NCBI GenBank assembly: GCA_028278335.1
Contig: JANQEN010000020.1
Span: 1-64,000 of the forward strand
DNA length: 64,000 nt
Direction: 5' to 3'
DNA from: Chitinivibrionales bacterium
GTDB lineage: Bacteria; Fibrobacterota; Chitinivibrionia; Chitinivibrionales; JANQEN01
Each line of letters opens with the position of its first letter. The first letter of the stretch is position 1. The position numbers and the translations under genes were made by a program. The notes beneath the pieces were generated by a model, which made no database searches, was not told the origin of the DNA, and worked only from the letters and a program-made list of their open reading frames with translations. Positions 9,043 to 17,826 of the stretch are shown here, in pieces.

Positions 9043-10182
9043 CTATTCATATCTAATTTCGTCTAAATAAAATATCATTTGTTCTCCCACAATATCGACT
9101 TCCGGCACAACCCAACCAAAACCCCATAAAACAGAATCTAATTTCTTATCAGTTAAGTCAACTTCATATTTTTCCCAGTTTGCTGTAAGTGTAGATCGTT
9201 TTTCCAAATAGAGACTATTATTATAAGGGTTTATCGCATTTGGCCTTCCACCAACTAAAAATTTTACTTTTTCTCCTCCAAGCTCCCCCCGTGCATAGAA
9301 TGTCACTTTTGTTGCTTTAACAAGGCAACGACCTTGTTCTTCTCCCCAATTGTGTTCTGGATATTGAAATTCTGTACCAGCCCATTTCTGTATAGACCCT
9401 TCTTTTTTATACACTATTTTGATATTTTCCTTATCAGGATCCTTATCTCGTATATTTGTTTCATTATTTGGTAAAATTGACACATTATCAATATCTCCCA
9501 TTATTCCAGATGGAGGGTAATAGGTAGGTACATCAAAGGGAGCTTCCACTGTATCTGCATCATAATTACACTCCAATGAAACTGTGCCAACTTGACCGTT
9601 TGCAGGCACTGCGACCTTTTTTGTCACATAACCGGGTTTCTCAATTTCAACCTCATCTAATGATCTGTGTAAAGCACTTGTATGGGTATTGGTACATATC
9701 ATCATTTCAATTGTTTTATGTTTAAAAAGTGTATTGACCAGAAATGAAACGTTTTTATGATCAATGACAACAGAGAATACGCAAACACCTGGGAATCCAT
9801 TTTTCTTGAAGAAAGGGTTGAGGTTTATGGTTACTTCTGAACCTAAATCAGAACAAACTGCTTTTTGAAAAAGGCGTTTACCAGTTAATGAATAAATTGT
9901 TAGGTTCACCTTTTGTTGTTTAGAATGGGACACATCAATTTTTAATATGTTTTTTGATAACTGAATATTTTGCTTTGAAATATGAGGGGCTTTGTAAATT
10001 GCTGTTGGACCAATAGAAAACATACCCTCAGCATCAGCAACAACTGATTCATTACCAACTGAAATTTTTGATTTGGGTAAGGGATATCCTTTAAAGTCAA
10101 CAACCTTACCGGTTACTGCGGAAAATGAATTTGTGCAACAAGCAATTACAAGCCACATGAGAGAAAGATAGGTGATTTTCAT
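9043..10182 (-). CDS. Secreted protein: carboxypeptidase-regulatory-like domain, FlgD-like domain, C-terminal beta-sandwich
   Basis: A signal peptide (MKITYLSLMWLVIACC) leads to a short carboxypeptidase-regulatory-like beta domain (TGKVVDFKGYPLPKSKISVG). Next is a FlgD/Por-like module with the LTIYSLTGKRL motif, here placed internally instead of at the end. The C-terminal 150 residues form a beta-sandwich (TKVTFYARGELGGEKVKFLV...EKYEVDLTDKK...IFYLDEIRYE) that resembles carbohydrate-binding modules of the CBM11 or galactose-binding type. I infer a secreted, possibly glycan-binding surface protein. AAAGGAG precedes the ATG. The domain order is unusual compared with neighbours that end in the FlgD-like module. 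Confidence 0.75.
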   Translation of the reverse strand: MKITYLSLMWLVIACCTNSFSAVTGKVVDFKGYPLPKSKISVGNESVVADAEGMFSIGPTAIYKAPHISKQNIQLSKNILKIDVSHSKQQKVNLTIYSLTGKRLFQKAVCSDLGSEVTINLNPFFKKNGFPGVCVFSVVIDHKNVSFLVNTLFKHKTIEMMICTNTHTSALHRSLDEVEIEKPGYVTKKVAVPANGQVGTVSLECNYDADTVEAPFDVPTYYPPSGIMGDIDNVSILPNNETNIRDKDPDKENIKIVYKKEGSIQKWAGTEFQYPEHNWGEEQGRCLVKATKVTFYARGELGGEKVKFLVGGRPNAINPYNNSLYLEKRSTLTANWEKYEVDLTDKKLDSVLWGFGWVVPEVDIVGEQMIFYLDEIRYE

Positions 10183-10352
10183 GAGGTACTCCTTTAGATT
10201 GATGTTAAATAAACTCTGAATATTTTATATTATTACCGTGATACATTTTGATGGTTATTTTCTATTTTTAAAATAACAGGTGTGCATCATTTTTGCAATT
10301 TATTAAAGAGCTAAATTGTATTATCTTTGACAAACTTTCGATTGGAGAATCT

Positions 10353-10946
10353 ATGAAAACAATTCTACTGGTTATATTCATTGTAATTTGCTTGGATGCT
10401 GGTAATCACAAAGGAGACAATATATTCAATAAATACCCGGTTAACAGCTGTTCCTGCGACTCCTCATCTATCTGCTTTAAGCCAATTGGTTATTTTAAAA
10501 CTCCCTACACAAAATCAACTGGTGCACCACGGCATGGACAGCTTAAACCGGATGTTTCTGCCACCATAGAGTTGCTAAAAGAGTACGAAGGCACCTGTGA
10601 CATGCTTGAACATTTTGATTTCATTATTGTGCTCTATTACTTTGATCAAATAACAAATTGGTCACCTCAATCTGATAATCTAGGAAAACATACCTTTGGG
10701 GTCTTTGCCACACGATCTCCAGGACGGCCAAATCCAATTGGGTTCTGTATTTCAAAAATAGATAGTATTGTTGGGACGACCCTCTACATTCGTGGTGTTG
10801 ATGCCTTTGACAATACACCTGTTCTGGATATTAAACCCTATATATCTTCGGTTGATGTAATCAATAGCAGAAAGAATAGAGAAGCGGAATACCTATTTAA
10901 ACATCCCTATCCTAAAAGAAGCATACGAAAAAAGAGAAAAAAATGA
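10353..10946 (+). CDS. TrmO/TsaA-family protein with N-terminal signal-like segment
   Basis: Residues about 45-185 match the UPF0066/TrmO fold (FKPIGYFKTPY, PRHGQL, HFDFIIVLYYF, GVFATRSPGRPNPIG, DAFDNTPVLDIKPY). Cytosolic TrmO adds the N6-methyl group of t6A37 in some tRNAs using SAM. Here the domain is preceded by a hydrophobic signal-like segment (MKTILLVIFIVICLDAG) and a Cys-rich linker (NSCSCDSSSIC). I chose ATG 10353 because GGAGAA lies just upstream; an in-frame start 60 nt earlier lacks one. The signal sequence suggests an exported or membrane-tethered protein, at odds with tRNA modification. The C-terminus is very basic (KRSIRKKRKK). The symbol is withheld for that reason. Confidence 0.8.
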   Translation: MKTILLVIFIVICLDAGNHKGDNIFNKYPVNSCSCDSSSICFKPIGYFKTPYTKSTGAPRHGQLKPDVSATIELLKEYEGTCDMLEHFDFIIVLYYFDQITNWSPQSDNLGKHTFGVFATRSPGRPNPIGFCISKIDSIVGTTLYIRGVDAFDNTPVLDIKPYISSVDVINSRKNREAEYLFKHPYPKRSIRKKRKK

Positions 10947-10951
10947 ATAAA

Positions 10952-12244
10952 CTATTTATTCTTGACTAGTCGTAAGGCAAAACCAGACTTCTTGCTGTCG
11001 TATCCTCTACCCAAAATTGCCTCTTTATTGCTGAGATAGCGACTCCAATTACTTGAGGAAGAACCGGTTTTGGCAGTCCAAAAACCAGATTTCTCGCCTT
11101 TTACTTGGAAATCACCATTTTCATCACGAAACCCACCCGGTACAGAGGAAAAACCACTCCTATTATTGGATCGTAAATCATTGCCAATAGTTCCAATCTT
11201 ATCAAAACTTTTCCAATAGGCCTTGGTTGACATGGCTTTGCCATAACGATTACCAGTTGTACTGCCGTCCCAGTTATAGCCATTAACACTCAGATAATTT
11301 GACAATGCATCCCACTCTGCATCAGTAGCTACATGCCATCCATCAGGAGCGATCCTCTTTGGATTGTCTGGATTTGACACATACCAATTATATAGAGCAC
11401 CATACTTCTTAATCGTGTCTGTATGAGAAGTATTCCCATAAAAACATAATGCAGGTTCACTTTGAGAGCTCCAAGAATTTTTATCCTTTACATGGGGAAT
11501 ACTTGTACTATCTTTGTACTTGGTGGCGCGAAGGTTTTCCACTGTCCATATAGAGCCCCCATAATCTACAGCCTGATACACGTTACCCTCTGCATCAGAA
11601 ACAGTATCAGCACAAACCAGCATAAAGACTTCGATTCCTGAGGTATCTGAGTTTGTTACAATCTCTTTGTATCGAATATGCCCTTCCTTTGTTACCACAA
11701 GCACATCATCAAATGGCGCTTGGTTATAATGTGTAACAATAGTAGCGTGTGTCTCTGTGGAACCTGCTTGACTGCTCATTTTGTGTATACCAAAATTGCC
11801 AAATGTAAATACCGATATGCTTCGGTCGATGTGTAGCTTTATCAGGTAAATCCCCTGTACCAAACGGGGCAATGTGAACCGGTGTTTTATTTTTTCATTA
11901 TGTGTATTGGTATTCCAAATCCTTTTTCCATTCATTGTAAAGAATTCTACTTTGATTGCACTTCTCTTTTTGCAGGTAATTTCTAATCTATTCTGTACCA
12001 TTCGAATGAGAGAAGCTGCCTGACCTTTGCCTGAGGATTGTTGATTATTCGGTACAGCACCAGTCAAGGTAAAAGTGCCTTCGTTAGAGGATTCTGATGT
12101 CAAGTTAAACCGTTCTAATGATACCACAGCTCCAACTATTGGTGTTGAATCCTCTTTCATCACCGTACCGCTGATGATTACGTCCTCGGCAAAGAGTGTA
12201 AGTCCAATAAAAAATATTAAAGCAAAAACCTTACGAGCAGACAT
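10952..12244 (-). CDS. Secreted FISUMP-domain protein
   Basis: Signal peptide MSARKVFALIFFIGLTLFA, then a carboxypeptidase-regulatory-like beta domain (GTVMKEDSTPIVGAVVSLER), a FlgD-like module (IKVEFFTMNGKRIWN...LVQGIYLIKLH), and from about residue 215 the FISUMP domain: DAEGNVYQAVDYGGSIWTVE, YGALYNWY, IAPDGWHVATDAEWDAL, FSSVPGGFRDENGDF, FWTA, and the closing ALRLVKN. This domain is massively amplified in Fibrobacter and common in Bacteroidota, and is thought to be a surface-exposed C-type-lectin-like fold. It is the best taxonomic pointer in the window. AAGGGG precedes the ATG. Role in substrate adhesion is inferred only. Confidence 0.9.
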   Translation of the reverse strand: MSARKVFALIFFIGLTLFAEDVIISGTVMKEDSTPIVGAVVSLERFNLTSESSNEGTFTLTGAVPNNQQSSGKGQAASLIRMVQNRLEITCKKRSAIKVEFFTMNGKRIWNTNTHNEKIKHRFTLPRLVQGIYLIKLHIDRSISVFTFGNFGIHKMSSQAGSTETHATIVTHYNQAPFDDVLVVTKEGHIRYKEIVTNSDTSGIEVFMLVCADTVSDAEGNVYQAVDYGGSIWTVENLRATKYKDSTSIPHVKDKNSWSSQSEPALCFYGNTSHTDTIKKYGALYNWYVSNPDNPKRIAPDGWHVATDAEWDALSNYLSVNGYNWDGSTTGNRYGKAMSTKAYWKSFDKIGTIGNDLRSNNRSGFSSVPGGFRDENGDFQVKGEKSGFWTAKTGSSSSNWSRYLSNKEAILGRGYDSKKSGFALRLVKNK

Positions 12245-12336
12245 GAAGGTCCCCTTGTTTAAAAGGTGTTAACCTAACAATATTATTTTTCTTTGATTGT
12301 ATATTTAATGGACTATAAATGCAACTACATGAGGCC

Positions 12337-12370
12337 GTTGTCCCATATTTTATTTAAAATATGGGGCAAC
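12337..12370 (-). terminator. Strong hairpin, probable terminator or mRNA boundary
   Basis: GTTG-T-CCCATATTTTA pairs with AAAATATGGG-G-CAAC through a short AT loop. It lies between the FISUMP gene and the upstream small lipoprotein gene, so it probably ends the lipoprotein transcript. Confidence 0.6.
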
Positions 12371-12391
12371 GATTCTTTAATTATCAAAAGC

Positions 12392-12733
12392 TTACTCTAC
12401 AAAAAATATCCTGCCCACCACCCTATATTTTCTTGCTGTAGGACTCGCACCTCCGCTAAAACCCGGTAGTTTCTCCTTTTGCTCAATATAGAAACCATTG
12501 GCACCGACTTTAGCAGCTTCGCCACGAATTTTTCCATTGGCTTCTGCTCCACCGTAGTTCGACATGAGTTCAACGGTCACCGTTCCCATATCGACATATT
12601 TTGAAGGCAGTGCGTCAAAACGCTCAACCTTACTTCTTTCAATGGGTTTTCTACTTTTAGCAGTAAGATTAACGTTTACAGCAGCACAAGAAACAAACAA
12701 CACAATTACACATACGATAAGCGACCTTACCAT
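12392..12733 (-). CDS. Small lipoprotein of unknown function
   Basis: The 113-residue product starts at ATG 12733 (GGAGAAGG just upstream; an in-frame upstream start is less well placed). MVRSLIVCVIVLFVSCA is a lipoprotein signal with lipobox VSC. The mature part is small and alpha/beta, with the segment GKIRGEAAKVGANGFYIEQ, reminiscent of the YSIRK-free DUF4156/RcsF-like envelope lipoproteins in which a conserved A-x-x-x-GAN motif occurs. The family guess is weak. It ends FFVE. The neighbour upstream is another secreted protein in the same direction, so an envelope role is plausible. Confidence 0.7.
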   Translation of the reverse strand: MVRSLIVCVIVLFVSCAAVNVNLTAKSRKPIERSKVERFDALPSKYVDMGTVTVELMSNYGGAEANGKIRGEAAKVGANGFYIEQKEKLPGFSGGASPTARKYRVVGRIFFVE

Positions 12734-12825
12734 AACCTTCTCCTTTGCATAAAGCACTTACTAAAATATTAGGATTCTTGCATAAAATAACTTGTAGAAA
12801 ATATTCTGTGTATAATTTATTTAAC

Positions 12826-13521
12826 CTAGCGAATCTTGAAACAGGGTACACACTCTTCACTGGACACTGTAGCCTCACACATTGATCTTAGAATTTTACG
12901 TACCATACACTTCACATTCTCTTTTCTACAGGATTCTTTATTGGCTACTATTTCTTTTCTATAAACAACCTTGTTTTTTACAATATCTAAAAGGCTTACA
13001 ACACTGGTAATTAATTTAAATTTTCCTGGGTTGCCAGTATTATCAACGCCATCATCTGGAAAACCCAGGTTATCACCAAAATGAATTTTGCCTTTAGGTG
13101 GAGGTTTTAGCTTCAAATCCCTTTTACTCTTAAAATTATATACTAATAATGCATAATCAAAAGATTCATCAACCAGAGGATTTAAAACATCTGGAGGAAG
13201 TGAGTCGATACTTTTTCCGATCAGATTATCTTGATAATGTCTTTTAAAAAGTGTATCAACAGAATAATTTAATTTTTGTAGGGGCAACTCCCTTTTCATG
13301 ATATATTTAATGAGTTCGGCATTTAAAATGTCTGAAATGAGTTGGTTTTTATAGTCACAAAGAGAAACAGTGAAGGCAATTTTATTTTCTCTCAGTTGAG
13401 AACAAGAAAAGCCATGGTCAATCGTTTCAACAGTATTATCTTGTCCCCTTACCTGCAAGGTACATGCAACTAAAAAGATTATACAAAGCGTAAACCGCCA
13501 TCTTTTACCTATGACTCTCAT
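12826..13521 (-). CDS. Exported protein of unknown function
   Basis: The start chosen is the ATG at 13521, with GGAG 8 nt upstream. Residues 1-25 (MRVIGKRWRFTLCIIFLVAC) form a signal peptide, possibly a lipoprotein signal. The rest (about 205 residues) contains IDSLPPDVLNPLVDESFDYALLVYNF and ITSVVSLLDIVKNKVVYRKEI, a pattern of amphipathic strands compatible with a periplasmic lipoprotein of the TolB-N or CsgG-like type, but I do not recognise a family. Five Cys residues cluster near the C-terminus (ESCRKENVKC, EECVPCFKIR). It may share an operon with the lipoprotein downstream. Confidence 0.65.
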   Translation of the reverse strand: MRVIGKRWRFTLCIIFLVACTLQVRGQDNTVETIDHGFSCSQLRENKIAFTVSLCDYKNQLISDILNAELIKYIMKRELPLQKLNYSVDTLFKRHYQDNLIGKSIDSLPPDVLNPLVDESFDYALLVYNFKSKRDLKLKPPPKGKIHFGDNLGFPDDGVDNTGNPGKFKLITSVVSLLDIVKNKVVYRKEIVANKESCRKENVKCMVRKILRSMCEATVSSEECVPCFKIR

Positions 13522-13673
13522 AAAGAACTCCATGTGTTGTTAGATTATTTGGGGTAAATCTTTTGTTTCCCAGCTATTAGAATTACATCGTCTACCATCA
13601 CTAATATAGCTTTATGACATATAGGGAAGTAAAATAAGAATTTAAAAGCTTACATATACTGACATTTTTAGGG

Positions 13674-13888
13674 TTAATCCAGATTATGCAGTAGGAATAG
13701 ATGCAGAAGTGCAAGATTATGATTTAGTAAGACTTGAAGGTTTTGAAGGGCATATCTGCAAGGTGATATGGCCAAAAAGCCTGAAAGTTTTAATGAGTAT
13801 AGGATTACAGGCTACTTCCCAAGCATACATCCAGTCAAAGTCGTGGTGTACTTTTGTGCTACTTCCTATTGCATAATCTGGATTTAAT
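13674..13888. repeat. MITE-like element, copy 1
   Basis: The ends are inverted: TTAATCCAGATTATGCAGTA on the left and, on the opposite strand, TTAAATCCAGATTATGCAAT on the right. Interior sequence (13690-13815) is about 93% identical to the copy at 60036-60210; the right part carries about 40 bp of extra sequence. Both copies are bordered by TTAA-type sequence. The right end supplies the TAA stop (13884-13886) of the selenoprotein gene downstream of which it sits. No transposase is encoded, so it would need a helper in trans. Confidence 0.75.
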
Positions 13889-14843
13889 ACAATACCAACT
13901 TTTTTGTCCATTTCTGTTTTCCTGCGGTAGCATGTAAAACATGCACTCCATAAGGAATCTGTTTGGTAAGAGTGACCCATTCTTTACCTTTGCAGGAAAA
14001 TACTAACACGGTCCTTCCCTGTAAATTAGTAAGCTTCACCTTATGTATACCTTTTATTGGCAAGAATAGTTGGACTGTTTGGTTTTGTATGGTTACAGTT
14101 ATAGGATTACTGTTTTTATGTATGCCATTGACAATGGGTGTTCCTTCATTAACCCCAATAGCACACCCTTCCACGATTTCTTTATCACTCTTTTGTAGGA
14201 AAGCAACTAGTCGGCAGTTGTCCTTTTTCCAGCCAGACTTGATGGTAAAGGATCTCTTCTTAGTAACACTCTCACCTGCAGGAAGAGTGATAGCTTCCCC
14301 CTTGTCATCGGGTAGGAGGTCTCGAACACAAAACTCAACATCTTGAAAACTGGCCCAAGGATGATCGATGTGCCGCTCTTTTAAAAACACCTGTAATGTA
14401 CTGGAAATTTCACTTTGCGAAATATTTGTTATGGTAATTATAGCTTCACCAGAATTAATAGGACAGGAGGAACTCATTGTAATAGTAATTGGAGGTGAAG
14501 TTTGTTTTCTTTGATTGATATAATTACGTATTCTCGATGTAGAGAACATCTCGTCATGAATACCATCGGTATAAGAACGAGGATAGGATGAGAGGCCATA
14601 AAAATGACATCGTGCAATGCACTCGGGTGTATCAAAATCATCACTGAGATGATTAATTAATATTGCAACCTCTTCTTTAAATTCACTTTTTATATCTCTA
14701 AGCGCCCGCGCCAATGCTTCGCAGGTACCTCAACCATTTGAGGCATCATCAAAGGCATCAACCACCACGACCTTTCTATGAGCAAATAACGCCAAAGCGG
14801 TCATGAGAAGCAACACCCATGTCTTTACAAACGATTTAAACAT
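13884..14843 (-). CDS. Predicted secreted selenoprotein, Omp28/thioredoxin-like with U-x-x-C motif
   Basis: A single frame from ATG 14843 (GGGGGAGG upstream) to TAA 13884 is interrupted only by UGA at 14730-14732. Read as selenocysteine this gives 319 residues with U38 in SNGUGTCEAL, a U-x-x-C redox motif right after the first beta strand (KVVVVDAFDD), where thioredoxin-fold proteins carry C-x-x-C. Residues 1-21 are a signal peptide. The N-domain continues with EVAILINHLSDDF and YGLSSYPRSYTDGI, which resembles Omp28-type thioredoxin domains. A beta-sandwich follows, and the C-terminus (GVHVLHATAGKQKWTKKLVL) matches a type IX-like sorting module. It lies 34 nt below the FG-GAP selenoprotein gene, probably one operon. 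The last codons run into the MITE-like end. A disrupted pseudogene is the alternative, made unlikely by the paralogue at 16301-17290. Confidence 0.8.
14705..14732 (-). promoter_or_regulatory. UGA codon and putative bacterial SECIS hairpin (first U-x-x-C gene)
   Basis: Just after the UGA (14730-14732), CCUGCG pairs with CGCGGG (one G-U pair) around a 9-nt loop AAGCAUUGG. The stem lies 4 nt past the UGA, somewhat closer than the usual loop distance of about 16 nt or more. Confidence 0.5.
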
Positions 14844-14877
14844 ACCGTACCTCCCCCATTTTGTATTATATGTGAAC

Positions 14878-16122
14878 TTATTTAATAATCACTATCTGTT
14901 TTTTATTGACAGCTTTTCTATTCTTAAAAGAGGTTATCAGATACATCCCCTTTGAGATTTTTTGAGTGTTAAAGCTTAAACTATTTAAACCGGAGTGCAG
15001 TAACCCAAAATCTCTGTGCATTACTACTTTTCCATTTCCTGATATAAGAGATATTGAAAAATGCGCATCAGATTCCAACACAAAAGTAGTTTGACAAATA
15101 CCATCATTCAACTTGAACCCTTGGATGAAGTCATGTGTCAATACTGAATTATTTACAGTTGATGTTTGCCCTTCACCATAATAAATATGAATGCCTCTAT
15201 CTTGACCTTTTCCAGCAGCAATAAAATCAACAACGTTATCACCATTTAAATCACCAAAACAGGGCTTTGCATCAAGATACACACTAATGTTTGAACCACC
15301 TTTTTTCTTAAGTTTATCTCGTTTTGTTAAGGATGGCTCGGTTTTGGAACCGACATTCTCATAAAACCAAAAACCAGCAGCACTAGCCCACCCCTCTCCA
15401 AGAATCAGGTCTAATTTTCCATCGTGGTTTAAATCTTCAACTTGAATACAGACTCGTTCGAATTCCGTAATATTACTGCCATTACTCGTTTTTAGGGGTT
15501 TGGCATCTTCAAAACTGTAATTGGTTGCAGTGCCTTTATTGATAAACACATTTACGACACTGCCGTTATTATCACTTGCTCTGTAGGAGCTTGCCAAAAT
15601 ATCTAAAAGCCCATCCCCATTCCAATCAACAACATCGGGAGCAGCATTTGATTCCATGCCTAATTTTTTACCAGAGGCAGTTTTTAATACTACTTTAGCG
15701 TTAAGAGAGCCATCACTCTTACGCTTAAAGAAATTGATGGATCCATTTCGCTCTCCAATAATTAAGTCTTTAATCCCATCTCCATCAAGATCCTCAACCT
15801 GAGGGTTAGTTGCTCCGGCGCATCATCCACCTGATAAAGCAATATCAACTCCCGCAGCTTTTAGATAGGTATATGATTTAAACTCTGGGTCTGTTTTAGA
15901 ACCCTCATTTTTATAAAATCTAACTTTCTTATTGGGACTAAATTCACCAACAAGTAGATCATTGAGGCCATCATCATCCCAATCAACTACACAGCTTGTG
16001 GGCCAGCTAATGTCTGAAACCTGTTGACCATTACACTTCAATTTTCCTTGTGATTCAAATGTTGGTAATTGGGCAAAGATGGTTGGTAGATATAAACAGA
16101 TTAAAAAGGCACAATATCGCAT
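14878..16122 (-). CDS. Predicted secreted FG-GAP/VCBS-repeat selenoprotein
   Basis: The frame runs from ATG 16122 (GGGGGGAATT upstream) to 14878, interrupted only by UGA 15823-15825. With selenocysteine it is 414 residues, U100 adjacent to C101 in ALSGGUCAGATNP. At least four FG-GAP calcium-loop repeats are visible (DWDDDGLNDLLVG, DLDGDGIKDLIIG, DWNGDGLLDILA, DLNHDGKLDLILG, DLNGDNVVDFIA), which fold as a beta-propeller. The UGA falls between the first two repeats, in a propeller loop, and both sides of it encode the same repeat family, so the interruption is not a domain boundary. Signal peptide MRYCAFLICLYLPTIFAQ and a C-terminal sorting-like module (ISKGMYLITSF...IVIIK) indicate export. Function is unknown; the U-C pair could be redox-active or bind metal. 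Confidence 0.82.
15792..15825 (-). promoter_or_regulatory. UGA codon and putative bacterial SECIS hairpin (FG-GAP gene)
   Basis: On the coding strand, CCUCA-GGU-UGAGG is a perfect 5-bp stem starting 19 nt after the UGA, with an apical loop beginning GG. Both distance and loop fit the known bacterial SECIS pattern. Confidence 0.65.
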
Positions 16123-16259
16123 AATTCCCCCCGATTGTGATTGTAATGTTTTTATTGCATTTCTGTTTAGAAGGTTTGCTTAGTTGCTGATACAAACCTT
16201 GAAGTTGCTAATGTGATATGTTTTATGGATGGAATATTATTCCCTCCATCGAAAAATGG

Positions 16260-16284
16260 ACCAAAGGGTATAAAACCCTTTGGT
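16260..16284 (-). terminator. Terminator hairpin after the second U-x-x-C gene
   Basis: ACCAAAGGGT and ACCCTTTGGT form a perfect 10-bp stem with a 5-nt loop, just 3' of the gene ending at 16301 and followed on the minus strand by a T-rich stretch. It suggests this gene is transcribed separately from the FG-GAP gene. Confidence 0.75.
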
Positions 16285-16300
16285 CTAAGCGTAATATCGA

Positions 16301-17290
16301 CTAATACACTATTTTTGTGCTTGCAGATATCTTTTCAGTTTGTAAATGGATGAAATAGATACCTTGAGCAACGTTATTTTTAGATCCATTCCAATCGATT
16401 ATATGAGTTCCTTTTTCACAGTACCCTGACAACATCGAGATAATCACTTTTCCATTGGCCGATACAAGTGACAGGTCAACCTTTTGTGCTTTGTCAAGAG
16501 CATAGCTAACCCGAAAGGTATTACCAATCCGTTGGGTTGCTAAGGGATTATTTCTAGTTTCTATTACTCTGTTTTTAATAGAGGTTTGTCCAATTTTTAC
16601 AAAGTTAACCTGTACAATCTCCTTATCAGATTTCTGAACCAAAGCAATGATGACACAATCCTCTTCCTTCCACTGTGAATTTAAGGAAAAGGTATAGTCT
16701 TCATTGAATGTTTCTCCACCGCCTAAGGAGAATTGATCTCCCGAAGCATCACTCAATCCTTTGCGGATAATGCCACTGGCCACTTTGTTTGTCCAAGAGG
16801 CATTGGGGAAACGAACCTTGTTTTCAACAATTGCTACATAGAGTTTTCCCGAAACAGAGCTACCTGATTCATTTTTTATGACCAATTCACAGGAGCTGTT
16901 TGTTGAAGAAATTCCAATATCTAAGGGGCTATCCTTAGCTAACCATCGCTGAACATGACCTCGCATCCTACTTTTCTCATAGAGGTCATCAAATTGCATT
17001 TGTTCGCCATCCACATATCCACGAGGAGCGCTGCTTCCTGGATAAAGTCGTCGTCTTGTTCTCTCAAAATCGCTTGAGCCGAGCCCGTAAATCATCATAC
17101 AAACCCGTCCTTCAAACTCCTGCATCATATCTTTCATATAGCCACCGACTGTTCCGCAGCCATGTCAACCAGTGGCACTAAACTCTTCTAATATGACATT
17201 TCTTTGTGCAGCACCTGCTGCTATAATAAGCACGCAAAGTACACCCAATACCTTTGCAAGCCATCCTAGGTAGTTTTTTGGTAGAAACAT
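16301..17290 (-). CDS. Predicted secreted selenoprotein, Omp28/thioredoxin-like with U-x-x-C motif (paralogue)
   Basis: From ATG 17290 (AGGAGGAGG upstream) to 16301 the frame is broken only by UGA 17165-17167. Read through, it gives 329 residues with U42 in EFSATGUHGCGTV, a U-x-x-C motif following the strand NVILEEFSA, exactly where Omp28-related thioredoxin domains have their Cys motif. The next segments (EGRVCMMIYGLGSSDFER, GSSAPRGYVDGEQ) mirror those of the paralogue at 13884-14843. A central beta-sandwich with KSDKEIV is also shared between the two. The C-terminus (VDLSLVSANGKVI...VAQGIYFIHLQTEK) is a FlgD/Por-like sorting module. Signal peptide residues 1-28. A periplasmic or cell-surface thiol/selenol oxidoreductase is inferred. 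Two paralogues with UGA at the same motif position argue strongly against random mutation. Confidence 0.83.
17138..17167 (-). promoter_or_regulatory. UGA codon and putative bacterial SECIS hairpin (second U-x-x-C gene)
   Basis: AUGGCUGC pairs with GGUGGCUAU-type sequence (several G-U pairs, 8 bp) around a 10-nt loop starting GG, beginning directly after the UGA. The stem is plausible but weaker than those of the FG-GAP and Ig-repeat genes. Confidence 0.45.
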
Positions 17291-17826
17291 TCGTATGCCT
17301 CCTCCTAAGGTTAATTAATTTAAGCGTTTATCAATGTAGCTTTGTTATCGTTAACAATTTTGAGCGAAGATTTCACAGTGCTCGAGAATTATTAAATTCA
17401 TTAATGTATCATATTTAACTACTAATATAATTCATTTTATCTTATTAACCGTCTTTTTTTAGCTTAATATGTCTCTTTTGTATTATTATTACTTGCTTTT
17501 CTTGCATTTTATCTGCCTCTAAAGTCTATATTTATGCAATCCTTACATATAATATACTACATAATTTGGAATATATTAAAGTTATTATTAATTCTTTTTC
17601 ATCATTACTTACCACAATAAAGACTCGATATTCGTATTGAATACATTTGAAGTATTTATAGCAATGAATTCCCATACAATTTATTAAACTACCAAATTTT
17701 GTTTTTAAAATTATAATCATCAACTAATTTGGGACAACCTATGGACACAATAACTTGTTTTTATACTACCAAAGCTATATAATGTATATAAGATATTAAA
17801 ATTGAACTTAACTCCCGTTAATTATA
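17291..17826. other. Divergent intergenic region
   Basis: Very AT-rich region between the divergently transcribed selenoprotein gene and the diguanylate cyclase gene. It must hold both promoters, but I cannot single out -10/-35 boxes with confidence. A 63-codon open frame at 17532-17723 has no ribosome-binding site and is not called. Confidence 0.5.

Noticed and set aside
13884-17290. Frameshift or nonsense pseudogenes in the three minus-strand genes
   Set aside because: Each frame is broken only by one UGA, never by a frameshift or by UAA/UAG; two paralogues carry the UGA at the same motif position; codons after the UGA show normal domain sequence.
17532-17723. 63-codon minus-strand frame
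   Set aside because: AT-rich chance frame without ribosome-binding site in a promoter region.
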